64,000 nt of DNA from an uncultured Flavobacteriales bacterium. Lineage in GTDB: Bacteria > Bacteroidota > Bacteroidia > Flavobacteriales_D > Sanyastnellaceae. The first letter of the stretch is position 1. Each line of letters begins with the position of its first letter. A model generated the notes under the pieces. It was not told where the DNA came from and did no database searches. It saw only the letters and a program-made list of their open reading frames with translations. The position numbers and the translations under genes are program-made. The stretch lies in assembly GCA_937974555.1 (NCBI GenBank), contig CALJKR010000071.1, positions 1-64,000 on the forward strand. Reading direction: 5' to 3'. Of this stretch, positions 1 through 8,742 are shown piece after piece.

Positions 1-2309
1 AGTGTGGTCGCTACTTCTATCTCTTCAATGAATTGCTGTGGATAGAGCGCTGGTCTTCCTTTGGAAGTCCATTTGACAAATGGACGCGTCATCCAATATT
101 TACCAAGATATTTTCCATTTAAAATGCCATCATTCAAATTTTGATTCACAAAATAGAAACTTCTGGTTTCGGCTCCCATTTGGAATTTCCCCAATCGTAA
201 ACTGGCTTTGGCAATACCCACAACATCTTTTTGTGCGATGCTGTACATGGGGTTGATGCTCCATTGCCAGCGGCGATTAAGTACGTGTTGATTGTGAATC
301 ACAGCGCCAATGGCGGCATGGTTATACATATTCCATGAGGCAGTAGGTGCCACATAGATTTGGGTTGTTTTGCCATTGGGGAAACTGGTGAAAGGTTTTA
401 TTTTAAGGGGTTCTACTTTACCCAACAATTTGCCTTTGACCAACAAATTGTTTTTGTTGGAAATTTCTGGAATCACTTTGTTTGCATTCAACTCAAATTG
501 CTTCACCCCTGTGGTGGTGGTGAATTGAACGAAACCCGATTTTCCAGGTTTTAAGACCGGAGACCAAAGGGTAGCTGTTTTGCCATTGGTGTCGGTCATC
601 GTTACAGAGCAAGGGCCATCAGTAGATCCTGTATTCCTCACTTTCACACGGTAAACACCGTCTTTGTCTTTTTCCAATTTAGCCGATTCTATTCTAAAAT
701 CAGGTTTGCCATTGGAGTTGATGTAAGAATCAAAAAACCATGATAAATCTTGGCCCGAGGTTTCTTCAAATATCTTTTGAAAATCCTTGGGTTGTGGATG
801 CTTGAATTTCCATTCAGAGAAATAACGTTGCATGCACTTGTCAAATAGTTCAACGCCCAAATATTGTTGCAAGTAATAAAATATTACAGCAGTCTTCTTG
901 TATACGTTGGCACCATAATTTAAACTTAAGAAATCATTGGAATGGCAGCTCAAAGGCTGATCAATCCCGTAATTCGCAGTAAACAAGTAGGTCAACTGAG
1001 AGACCGTCCAATAATTGACCGAATCCAAATCTAAAATTTTAGAAAGGCCATTATTGCCGTTGATGCTTATTCCCATGGCACCCTTTGAATCAGGATGCTT
1101 CACCATGTTGTATCGATCCTCGTTGAAAGAATTGATTCCTTCATCCATCCATGCGTTGTCCCGTTCATTGCTTCCTAAAATTCCGTAAAACCAGTTATGA
1201 CCTACTTCATGCATGATCACCGTCTCCAGTTCATCCGCGGAAGAAGCATTGCCAATCACGGTTACATTGGGATATTCCATTCCACCTCCCGCGCTGATGG
1301 TTCCATCTACAGCTGTTACGACAGTGTATGGGTAATCGCCATTCCAAAGCGAATAATAGTAGGTGGCATCTGCAATGTATTGGGTGGCGTTATTCCAAAG
1401 TTTTTGGTTTTGTGGAGTAAACATGGCCCAAGTGGTTACTTTGGTTTTGGTGTACGGTGTGACAACCTCGCCCTTTCTTACAATCCATCTTTTGTCAGCA
1501 AACCATCCAAAGTCATGTACGTTTTTTTGTTTGTATTGCAAGGTCTTCCATTCTGAAGAGGTAGGGGGGAAGGATGACGCGTAAATGGAGTCTGCGGGTG
1601 CAGGAAGCTCAGCCAATTGATTCAGCCATTCTATTTCAGATTGTGTTTGAAGATTCCCCGTTGCTCCAACTACATAATTAGATGGAACGGTAATTTTGAC
1701 ATCATAGCTACCAAATTCACTGTAAAATTCACCTTGGGTCAAATAGGGCATTGCATGCCATCCTTTTTGGTCAAATACAGCAGGTTTGGGATACCATTGG
1801 GTGATTTGGTAACTCTGTCCAATGTGCCCCAATCTGGAAATGTTTCCACTGGGTAGTTTCACACGGAAAGGAGTGGTGACGGTAATGGATTGTCCGGGTT
1901 GAAGCGGGGTGCTTAAATGCAAAACTCCAATGTCAATATGGGTGCTGTCTAAGTTCCATTGGATAGATTCTCCGTTGACTTTAAAGTCCAATGAATCGAT
2001 GAAGCCCTTGTCGGTTTTGAGCGTGCTATAAAGCAGGAAGTTTTTCTGACGCACCAATTGTTTGGCCAATGCCGTTTGTTTGTTCTTGTAGGCATTGGGC
2101 CAAAGGTGCATGTATATTTCGGTTAATGCCTCGGGACTATTGTTGGTGTAAACAAAACTCTCATAGCCACTGATGAAGTGGTTGACATCATCCAAACGAA
2201 CTTGAATGGTATAATCTACTTGCTGTTGGAAGTAGGGAGTGGTTTCTTTTTTTTGGGCCCACAACGGCAACGTTAAAAAAGAAAGGAGGGCGATGAATAT
2301 ATTTTTCAT
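1..2309 (-). CDS. M1 family metallopeptidase, 3' end cut by window edge
   Basis: Zinc aminopeptidase-type enzyme of the M1 (gluzincin) family, exported. The reverse strand reads open from an ATG at 2309 to the window edge, giving about 769 residues without a stop. It starts with a signal peptide (MKNIFIALLSFLTLPLWAQ). The zinc motif HEVGH lies at 1197-1211 and is followed after exactly 18 residues by the third ligand Glu (WMDEG, near 1140). A GGMEYPN segment corresponds to the GxMEN substrate-binding loop. After the catalytic part a further 150 or more residues, rich in alternating aromatic residues, look like the start of a C-terminal beta-rich or barrel-like domain that I cannot complete. 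The start is one base after the stop of the TlpA-like gene, so it is the last visible gene of the lpxK-gatB operon. The family is certain; the peptide substrate is unknown. Confidence 0.88.
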   Translation of the reverse strand, partial: MKNIFIALLSFLTLPLWAQKKETTPYFQQQVDYTIQVRLDDVNHFISGYESFVYTNNSPEALTEIYMHLWPNAYKNKQTALAKQLVRQKNFLLYSTLKTDKGFIDSLDFKVNGESIQWNLDSTHIDIGVLHLSTPLQPGQSITVTTPFRVKLPSGNISRLGHIGQSYQITQWYPKPAVFDQKGWHAMPYLTQGEFYSEFGSYDVKITVPSNYVVGATGNLQTQSEIEWLNQLAELPAPADSIYASSFPPTSSEWKTLQYKQKNVHDFGWFADKRWIVRKGEVVTPYTKTKVTTWAMFTPQNQKLWNNATQYIADATYYYSLWNGDYPYTVVTAVDGTISAGGGMEYPNVTVIGNASSADELETVIMHEVGHNWFYGILGSNERDNAWMDEGINSFNEDRYNMVKHPDSKGAMGISINGNNGLSKILDLDSVNYWTVSQLTYLFTANYGIDQPLSCHSNDFLSLNYGANVYKKTAVIFYYLQQYLGVELFDKCMQRYFSEWKFKHPQPKDFQKIFEETSGQDLSWFFDSYINSNGKPDFRIESAKLEKDKDGVYRVKVRNTGSTDGPCSVTMTDTNGKTATLWSPVLKPGKSGFVQFTTTTGVKQFELNANKVIPEISNKNNLLVKGKLLGKVEPLKIKPFTSFPNGKTTQIYVAPTASWNMYNHAAIGAVIHNQHVLNRRWQWSINPMYSIAQKDVVGIAKASLRLGKFQMGAETRSFYFVNQNLNDGILNGKYLGKYWMTRPFVKWTSKGRPALYPQQFIEEIEVATT

Positions 2310-2310
2310 G

Positions 2311-3423
2311 TTATTTCAAAAGCTTGTCTAAGTGTTTGTGAAGATTTTTTCCCATGGCATCAGTTCCATGCGCTACAATAATTCCGTTTTTGTCCAACAA
2401 TATGGCATAGGGGATGGAGTTGATTCCCCATTGGGTGCACACATCCGAATTCCAACCTTTGAAATCACAAACGTGATGCGGCCATTTTAAAAGATGGTCT
2501 TGTCGCAGAGCGCCAATCCAAGCATCTTTGTCTTTATCTAAAGAAATAGAAAAAATCTGAAGCCCTTTGGGGTGGTATTTGTCATAAGTGGCAACTAGCT
2601 CAGGATTGGAGGCACGGCACGGGCCACACCAAGAGGCCCAGCAATCAACCAAAACCACTTGGCCACTGAGGTCGCTGGGAACTTTCAAGCGATTGTTTAA
2701 ATCGGGGAGTGGAACATCAGGTAGTTTTTTTCCAACGGCAATAACATCGTCTATCGGGGGGCGCTGAACGGATTGTACCTCATCCTCCAGTTGTCGCACA
2801 TATTGACTCCAAGCTTGAAAGTACTCACTCTCGCTTAAAGTCTCTTGCACCGCTTCTTTCACACGTTTGTATTGATCGATGTACTGGGCAGGGTCCAAGT
2901 ATTGAACCACCATTACTGCCGCAGGCTCAGAGAAATTCCCATCCAACCAGGACAATGCAATTTCTCCAATTTCTTTTTGTAACTGCTCTATTCTGGGTCG
3001 AGTAATTTCACCCCCTTCTTGCATATCCAAATCAATCATCTCGCTCATTTTGGGGGCAATGAGTTTACCGTAGGACAAGAATTTTAGCGAAGATGGCGAT
3101 CCCTCAATCTCAACGGATTCATTTAGATTTCCGAAATGTCCATTTAAGGTCACATGTTCCGTGCTATCGGTAATGAGCACCACATAGTCGTTGGGGTTGA
3201 GTTCCAGACGGTAAAAATCTTTGTACAACCCTTTTTGTGGACGCAAGGTGTATTTGTCGTCGGGACCAATTACGGTACTGTCCAATACCGCATCCTCACC
3301 TTCTCTCATTCCGATGAGATAAAGGGTTTGTCCATTGCCGCCTTCGATTTTTCCTTCAATTTTTTGTCCTTCGTCACAGCTCACCAAGGAGAACAGAACG
3401 AGGATGGGGAGAATCCATTTCAT
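2311..3423 (-). CDS. TlpA/ResA-like thiol-disulfide oxidoreductase lipoprotein (DUF4369 + thioredoxin fold)
   Basis: A 370-residue periplasmic or envelope thioredoxin-like protein. The N-terminus is a lipoprotein signal with lipobox LVSC at residues 13-16. Residues about 20-110 resemble the DUF4369 beta domain often found before TlpA-type thioredoxins in Bacteroidota. The C-terminal third carries the redox motif WASWCGPC (near residue 266) and a cis-Pro region (INSIPYA) typical of thioredoxin folds. Such proteins reduce or exchange disulfides in exported proteins, for example in cytochrome c maturation; the client here is unknown. The gene sits between gatB and the M1 peptidase with one-base gaps on both sides, so it is translated from the same message. 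Confidence 0.88.
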   Translation of the reverse strand: MKWILPILVLFSLVSCDEGQKIEGKIEGGNGQTLYLIGMREGEDAVLDSTVIGPDDKYTLRPQKGLYKDFYRLELNPNDYVVLITDSTEHVTLNGHFGNLNESVEIEGSPSSLKFLSYGKLIAPKMSEMIDLDMQEGGEITRPRIEQLQKEIGEIALSWLDGNFSEPAAVMVVQYLDPAQYIDQYKRVKEAVQETLSESEYFQAWSQYVRQLEDEVQSVQRPPIDDVIAVGKKLPDVPLPDLNNRLKVPSDLSGQVVLVDCWASWCGPCRASNPELVATYDKYHPKGLQIFSISLDKDKDAWIGALRQDHLLKWPHHVCDFKGWNSDVCTQWGINSIPYAILLDKNGIIVAHGTDAMGKNLHKHLDKLLK

Positions 3424-3424
3424 T

Positions 3425-4909
3425 TTATTTGTCTAATAGTTTTTGAATGATTCCCGATGCCACTTTGGGATTGGCTTTGCCCTGGGATTTTTTCATCAGT
3501 TCTCCCATGAATAATCCCATGAGTCCCTTGTTGCCGGCTTGATAGGCAGCTACCTTGTCTGGCCATGCTGCTAAAATGTCTTGTGCAATTTTTTCAATCT
3601 CATCATCTCCCGCATCTTGTACCAAGTTCATTTGCTGCGCGATTTCCGAAGCATCAGATTGGGGTTGATCAAAAAGCACAGGCAATATTTTCTCAGCCGC
3701 AGTTGAAGAACTCACTTTTCCAGAGGCAATGAGATTCAATATGCCAACCAACTGGTCAGGGCTTAGGGTCATTTGCGATATTTCAATCGCTCTTTCATTC
3801 AACAAAGCCTTGATTGGGCCCATTACCCAATTGGCTGCCATTTTGTATTCGGTGGTTTTTTGAATAACCTCTTCAAACCACAAGGCCAATTCCTTTTCTT
3901 GGGTAATGACCAAAGCGTCGTATTCCGATAAGCCCAATTTTTGGGTGTATTTGGCTACGAGCTCTTGAGGCAACGCAGGCAATTGTGATTTGATGGATTC
4001 AATTTTTTCTAGCGTAATGTGCAAGGGTAAAATATCCGGCTCAGGGAAGTAGCGATAATCATGCGCGCGTTCTTTGCTTCGCATGGATTGTGTAGTGCCT
4101 GAGGGTGCGTCAAAATTGCGGGTCTCTTGAACAATGGTTTCACCATTTTCTACACATTCAATTTGTCGCTTCATTTCATATTCAATGGCACGCTGAACGT
4201 TTCGGATGGAGTTCATGTTCTTTACTTCGCAACGGGTATTGAAATGTGTATCTCCTTTTTTTCTGACAGAAATATTGGCGTCACATCGCATGGAACCTTC
4301 TTCCATATTTCCATCGCAAATACCCAGGTAGCGCACCAGTTTTCTTAATTCCGTCAAGTAGTTGTAAGCTTCTTTGGAACTTCGTAAATCGGGTTCACTC
4401 ACTACCTCAATCAATGGCACTCCGGCACGATTCAGATCAATCAATGTATCAAATGGATCTTGATCGTGCATGCTTTTTCCCGCATCTTCTTCCAAATGTG
4501 CACGGGTAATGTTGATGCGCTTTACTTGATCATTCTCATCCTTGATATCCAGAAATCCCCCTGTGCAAATGGGTGTCTTGTCTTGGGTAATTTGATATCC
4601 CTTGGGTAAATCCGCGTAGAAGTAATTCTTCCGCGCAAAATACATATCTTGATGGATTTGCATGTTCATCGCCAAACCCAATTGAATGGCGCAGTCGATG
4701 GATTTTGCATTGACCACTGGCAATGTACCTGGGTGACCCAAAGAAATTGGGCTAATCAATGTATTGGGCAATTCACCAAATAAATTGGCATCTGAGGAAT
4801 AGGCTTTGGACTGTGTACTCAATTGCATGTGCACTTCCAAACCAACCACCAATTCATAGTCGTCGTAAGGGATATTCTTTACAGCTGTTGACTCAACCAT
4901 TTCTTCCAT
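3425..4909 (-). CDS. gatB: Aspartyl/glutamyl-tRNA amidotransferase subunit B
   Basis: Subunit B of the GatCAB amidotransferase, which converts mischarged Glu-tRNA(Gln) or Asp-tRNA(Asn) to the amide form in the cytoplasm. The 494-residue length is normal. The N-terminal GatB/GatE signature YELVVGLEVHMQL is followed by the LGHPGTLPVVN and YFYADLPKGYQI motifs, and the C-terminal half is the YqeY-like tRNA-binding tail. The start at 4909 (MEEMVES) overlaps the 3' end of lpxK by 31 bases; a second ATG at 4900 also lies inside lpxK. No gatA or gatC is in the window, so the complex is encoded at dispersed loci, as is usual in this phylum. Confidence 0.96.
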   Translation of the reverse strand: MEEMVESTAVKNIPYDDYELVVGLEVHMQLSTQSKAYSSDANLFGELPNTLISPISLGHPGTLPVVNAKSIDCAIQLGLAMNMQIHQDMYFARKNYFYADLPKGYQITQDKTPICTGGFLDIKDENDQVKRINITRAHLEEDAGKSMHDQDPFDTLIDLNRAGVPLIEVVSEPDLRSSKEAYNYLTELRKLVRYLGICDGNMEEGSMRCDANISVRKKGDTHFNTRCEVKNMNSIRNVQRAIEYEMKRQIECVENGETIVQETRNFDAPSGTTQSMRSKERAHDYRYFPEPDILPLHITLEKIESIKSQLPALPQELVAKYTQKLGLSEYDALVITQEKELALWFEEVIQKTTEYKMAANWVMGPIKALLNERAIEISQMTLSPDQLVGILNLIASGKVSSSTAAEKILPVLFDQPQSDASEIAQQMNLVQDAGDDEIEKIAQDILAAWPDKVAAYQAGNKGLMGLFMGELMKKSQGKANPKVASGIIQKLLDK

Positions 4910-5898
4910 TCTTCTTTATCGTCTTCGTTGATCTTTGTTTTTATAGGCAAATAATACAAGGGTAGGTTTTTCCAAGGAGCGAGATGTGCAATTCTCATGG
5001 CATCTTTTTCCGTGGTGATCCATCCGTCTATTTGGCCCCCAAAGGTAGCCAATTTTGATTGAAGAATACGGGCCTCTTTTTCCCCGAGCCACTGATGATC
5101 GCGCCATGCGAGTTGCTCCTTGATGTCATATTTTTCTTTCAAATACCCCAAAAACTTTTGTGGATGTGCAATGGCACAAAACCCTCCCCATTTTTTGGGG
5201 AGAATTGGGTCCATTTGAAAGACGGGTTTCAATGGAAGATATTCCAGATGCGCAAAGAAAACTGGGGCAGCGCTAAAGCGCCTGATTTGATTCCTCATAT
5301 TTTCTTTTTGTACTGCTGTGATGTTCAAAGGGGCGTCTGTAATTACAATGGCATCAGCGGCAAGTGCGCGTGACTGAATGTCCCGCAATCCACCCGCTGG
5401 CCATAGTTTGTCTTGAAAAAAGGGATTGTAGAATTTGGAAAGTAAGATGTAGGTTTGACCAACCAAAGCGCGGTGCTGGTATGCATCGTCTAAAACGATA
5501 CAATTCGTTTGGGGATTTTTATTCTTCAAATGCCGGATACCTACTATTCTTTTTTCCGCAACCACACCCTTTACATCTGGGTGATGTTTGCAGATTAAAA
5601 GTGGCTCATCGCCAACCGCAGTGGCATCACTGTTTTCATTGATTTCTACCAGGCCGTGCGTTTTTCTTCCATACCCTCTGGAAACAAATCCCAAAGTGTG
5701 ATGGCCTTTGAGTTCATCCAAAAGGAAATCAGTGAAGGGAGTTTTTCCTCCCCCCCCAATGGATAAATTTCCTACGACGATGGCGTGAATGGGGGAAGTT
5801 GAGCTTTTAAATAGACCATGATCGTAGAGGTAATGTCGAATCCTGAGAATAATTCCCAGTATCAAGGAAATAATATTTTGGCACAACTTCCAGAGCAT
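4879..5898 (-). CDS. lpxK: Tetraacyldisaccharide 4'-kinase (lipid A synthesis)
   Basis: LpxK phosphorylates the 4' position of the tetraacyl disaccharide precursor of lipid A at the inner membrane. The 339-residue protein has an N-terminal hydrophobic anchor and the P-loop GNLSIGGGGKTPF near residue 45, followed by the SRGYGRKT and GDEPLL motifs of the family. Its presence indicates a Gram-negative outer membrane with lipopolysaccharide. It is the first gene of a minus-strand operon lpxK-gatB-TlpA-M1 peptidase and is divergent from the Nif3-like gene, with only 34 bases between the starts. Confidence 0.94.
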   Translation of the reverse strand: MLWKLCQNIISLILGIILRIRHYLYDHGLFKSSTSPIHAIVVGNLSIGGGGKTPFTDFLLDELKGHHTLGFVSRGYGRKTHGLVEINENSDATAVGDEPLLICKHHPDVKGVVAEKRIVGIRHLKNKNPQTNCIVLDDAYQHRALVGQTYILLSKFYNPFFQDKLWPAGGLRDIQSRALAADAIVITDAPLNITAVQKENMRNQIRRFSAAPVFFAHLEYLPLKPVFQMDPILPKKWGGFCAIAHPQKFLGYLKEKYDIKEQLAWRDHQWLGEKEARILQSKLATFGGQIDGWITTEKDAMRIAHLAPWKNLPLYYLPIKTKINEDDKEEWKKWLSQQL

Positions 5899-5932
5899 TG
5901 TATTAATTTCGAGGGGAAATTACGATAGAATA

Positions 5933-7030
5933 ATGACAACGGTAAAACATATTATTGCGGAGTTGGAGCTTTGGGCGCCAAGCGTATGGCAAGAATCGTA
6001 TGACAATGGCGGGCTCATCGTGGGGAGTATGGAGATGGAAGTAAAAGGGGTTTTGTGTTGTTTGGATTGCACGGAGGACATTGTACAAGAAGCCATAGAT
6101 AATCATTGTAACGTGGTTTTGGCACACCATCCCATAGTGTTTTCAGGATTGAAAAAAATTACAGGGAAAAATTACGTGGAACAAACCGTAATCAAGGCCA
6201 TAAAAAATGATGTGGCGATCATCGCTTGGCATACCGCATTGGATAATGTCAGCACTGGCGTCAATGCTCAACTGGGAAAAGTATTGGGCATGCGGACTAT
6301 GCGCATTCTTCAACCCAAAAAGGACACCCTCTTGAAGTTGGCTGTTTACGTTCTTCCCAGAGATTTACAAGCCATTGAGTCAGCGGTTTTTGCCGCTGGT
6401 GGTGGAGCGATAGGAAATTACTCTGAGTGTAGTTTTTATTGGAAAGGCAATGGTTCATACAAGCCAGAGGCAGGAGCTAATCCAGTCATTGGGACGATAG
6501 GAGTGCGAGAGTTTACGGATGAAGTCAAGGTGGAGTTTATTGTTCCAGATCATGCCAAGTGGGCTGTGCACCAAGCCATGATTAAGGCCCACCCTTATGA
6601 AGAAGTGGCGCATGAGTGGATTACCCTAGACAATGTACGAACCGATGTCGGTTCAGGGATGATTGGAGAATTGCCTAAGCCGGTTCCCATTTTGGATTGG
6701 CTTGGCATATTGAAGACTTCCATGTCTTTGGGATGCATCAAACATACAAAACTGATCCATGAAAATATATCCAAAGTGGCTTGGTGTGGGGGGAGTGGTG
6801 ATTTCTTGCTGGAAACAGCAATCGCCCAAGGAGCCCAAGTTTTTATCACATCCGATTTTAAGTATCATCGTTTTTTTGACCATCAGCAAAAAATAATCAT
6901 TGTGGATATTGGTCATTATGAGACAGAAAGTTGTGTAATTGACTTACTAAGTGATTGGTTAACAGAAAAATTTACTACTTTTGCCATCCACAAAACGAGG
7001 ATTGTAACCAATCCTGTTCAATATTTCTGA
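5933..7030 (+). CDS. Nif3-like dinuclear metal-centre protein (YbgI / GTP cyclohydrolase I type 2 family)
   Basis: A 365-residue member of the Nif3 family, cytoplasmic toroidal hexamers with a two-metal site. The typical N-terminus (APSVWQESYDNGGLIVG), the metal-site segment VVLAHHPIVFSG, a second HTALDN motif and the C-terminal ITSDFKYH...DIGHYETE motifs are all present. An inserted PII-like domain (about residues 135-235) gives the long form common in Bacteroidota and Firmicutes. The biochemical role is unsettled; some members are annotated as GTP cyclohydrolase I type 2. It ends two bases before the start of the coiled-coil protein, and this gene pair is conserved in the phylum, which suggests a shared function. 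A TAATTTCG box at 5904-5911 may be its promoter. Confidence 0.92.
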   Translation: MTTVKHIIAELELWAPSVWQESYDNGGLIVGSMEMEVKGVLCCLDCTEDIVQEAIDNHCNVVLAHHPIVFSGLKKITGKNYVEQTVIKAIKNDVAIIAWHTALDNVSTGVNAQLGKVLGMRTMRILQPKKDTLLKLAVYVLPRDLQAIESAVFAAGGGAIGNYSECSFYWKGNGSYKPEAGANPVIGTIGVREFTDEVKVEFIVPDHAKWAVHQAMIKAHPYEEVAHEWITLDNVRTDVGSGMIGELPKPVPILDWLGILKTSMSLGCIKHTKLIHENISKVAWCGGSGDFLLETAIAQGAQVFITSDFKYHRFFDHQQKIIIVDIGHYETESCVIDLLSDWLTEKFTTFAIHKTRIVTNPVQYF

Positions 7031-7031
7031 A

Positions 7032-8696
7032 ATGGCGAAAAAGATGACCAAGTCTGCTAAGCCTACCAAAGTTGCCAAGAAGCCTGTAAAGGCGGTTGCA
7101 AAAAAAGTAGTCAAAGTAGCAAAGAAGTCTGCGCCGGTAAAGAAAAAGAAAGTAGAGAAAGCAAAGCCGGTTAGCAAGATTAAAGCAACTGCTGCAAAAA
7201 GCTCAAAAAAGCCAGCAGCAAAAATTTTAAAGGCACCGGCTAAAAAAAATGTGAAGAAAGCTATGCCTGAAAAGAAAGCGTCAAAATCGCCTGTAGCAAA
7301 AAAGGCTGCAGTCACCGCTAAGAAAGCCGTCAAAGCACCGGTAGCCGCCAAGGCTCCCGCCAAAAAAACCGCTGTTGCTTCTAAGCCAGTGGCCAAAAAA
7401 GCAGAGACAAAAAAAGTCGACACCAAGAAAGCCGCTCCCGCAAAATCTGTTGTTTCTAAAGTTGCCACCAAAAGCGTAACTCCCAAGACTCCTGCAAAAA
7501 AGGCGGATCCTGTAAAAAAAGCCTCACCTGCTGTAAAATCAAAAGTTGAAGAAAAGCCCAAAGCTGCTTCAGCCAAGCCAGCAGTTAAAACGGCCAAGGT
7601 GGTGGAGTCGAAGCCTGAAGTAAAAAAACAGGTAGTAGCGCCAAAGGAAGAGCCCAAAAAGAAAGAGGCTAAAGCGGTCAAAGCGGAAGCCAAACCCGTT
7701 GTAGACGAAGCCCCATCGGATCGTCCAAAACCAAGAATTATCGAGTTTAAACGCGATAATCGACCAACCGCTAACCCCGTTTTTGTTAATAATCCGGAAG
7801 GAATGGCAGCTGTGAAATTTGCTCCCGTGGCCCGCGTTGAAAAAAATGAAAAAAAGGAATCTACTGAAGATATGAAAAGCACAAACCGATTTGCCTTCGT
7901 TGAAGGTGACAACAAAACTGCTGGTGTAACCATCGAAAACAAATTGCGCGCATTGTATGATGTGCAATTGATTGACTCTAGAATTGATAAAATTCACGCG
8001 ACACGTGGTGAGTTGCCATTGGAAGTGGAAGATTTGGAAAATGAAGTGGCGGGTTTGACAACACGTGTGAGCAAAGTTCAAGAAGAGGTGGATGCTACTT
8101 TAGAAGATATTGCGGCTAAAAAGCAAGGCATTAAAGATGCTGAAACGCAAATTAAAAAGTACAAAGAGCAGTTGGATAAAGTGAAAAACAACCGTGAGTA
8201 CGAAGCGTTGAACAAAGAGATTGAATTCCAAGATTTGGAGATTCAATTGTTGAAGAAAAAAATCAGAGAGGCAGAAAGTCAACACGAATTGAAATTGTCG
8301 AATCTCGAGGCGAGCCAACAAAAGTTGGAAGCCAGAACCAATGATTTGGAGTTCAAAAAGAAACAACTTTCTGAGATTATCGCTGAAACGGAGCGTGAAG
8401 AGGATATTCTTAAAGCCAAGAGTGCGGAAGCGAAGAAGTTGATCGATCAAAGATTGTTGGATGCATACGAGCGCATTCGCAAAGGAGCAACGAACGGCTT
8501 GGCTGTAGTGCCTATCGATCGTGAGGCTTCTGCCGGGTCTTTCATTCACATCCCACCACAAAAGCAAATGGACGTTGCAGCACGTAAAAAGGTAATCATT
8601 GACGAGCACAGCGGACGTATCTTGGTTGATAGCCTTTTGGCCATGGAGCAATCAGAGAAAATCAACCAAATGTTGGAAAAAGAATTGAAGAAATAA
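7032..8696 (+). CDS. Coiled-coil protein of the C4 zinc-ribbon family lacking zinc ligands, with long histone H1-like Lys/Ala/Pro N-terminus
   Basis: The 554-residue protein has two parts. Residues 1 to about 235 are a low-complexity, strongly basic tract of Lys, Ala, Pro and Val (many AKK, KKA and PAKK units), like the tails of eukaryotic H1 and bacterial histone-like proteins; this would bind nucleic acid non-specifically. Residues about 300-554 form the long coiled coil found next to Nif3 genes (LRALYDVQLIDSRIDKI... GELPLEVEDLE). At the C-terminus, family members often carry two CxxC pairs; here the positions read ASAGS and DEHSG, so all four cysteines are gone although the surrounding residues (IPPQ, RKKVI, GRILVD) are intact. 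From memory, other Flavobacteriia share the cysteine loss. It starts two bases after the Nif3 stop and ends at a clear terminator. The function is unknown. Confidence 0.85.
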   Translation: MAKKMTKSAKPTKVAKKPVKAVAKKVVKVAKKSAPVKKKKVEKAKPVSKIKATAAKSSKKPAAKILKAPAKKNVKKAMPEKKASKSPVAKKAAVTAKKAVKAPVAAKAPAKKTAVASKPVAKKAETKKVDTKKAAPAKSVVSKVATKSVTPKTPAKKADPVKKASPAVKSKVEEKPKAASAKPAVKTAKVVESKPEVKKQVVAPKEEPKKKEAKAVKAEAKPVVDEAPSDRPKPRIIEFKRDNRPTANPVFVNNPEGMAAVKFAPVARVEKNEKKESTEDMKSTNRFAFVEGDNKTAGVTIENKLRALYDVQLIDSRIDKIHATRGELPLEVEDLENEVAGLTTRVSKVQEEVDATLEDIAAKKQGIKDAETQIKKYKEQLDKVKNNREYEALNKEIEFQDLEIQLLKKKIREAESQHELKLSNLEASQQKLEARTNDLEFKKKQLSEIIAETEREEDILKAKSAEAKKLIDQRLLDAYERIRKGATNGLAVVPIDREASAGSFIHIPPQKQMDVAARKKVIIDEHSGRILVDSLLAMEQSEKINQMLEKELKK

Positions 8697-8712
8697 TTCA
8701 AATCGAATCAAA

Positions 8713-8742
8713 ATAAAAAGGGGCTTTTGCCCCTTTTTTTTT
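8713..8742. terminator. Bidirectional intrinsic terminator
   Basis: A perfect hairpin AAAAAGGGGC-TTTT-GCCCCTTTTT at about 8715-8738, with a T run on each strand, separates two convergent genes: the coiled-coil protein (plus) and the APC permease (minus). Confidence 0.9.

Noticed and set aside
6959..7942. Long Phe/Ala/Thr-rich minus-strand reading frame opposite the H1-like region
   Set aside because: It is the antisense of the Lys/Ala/Pro-rich tract; repetitive codons keep the opposite frame open. No signal, domain or promoter supports it.
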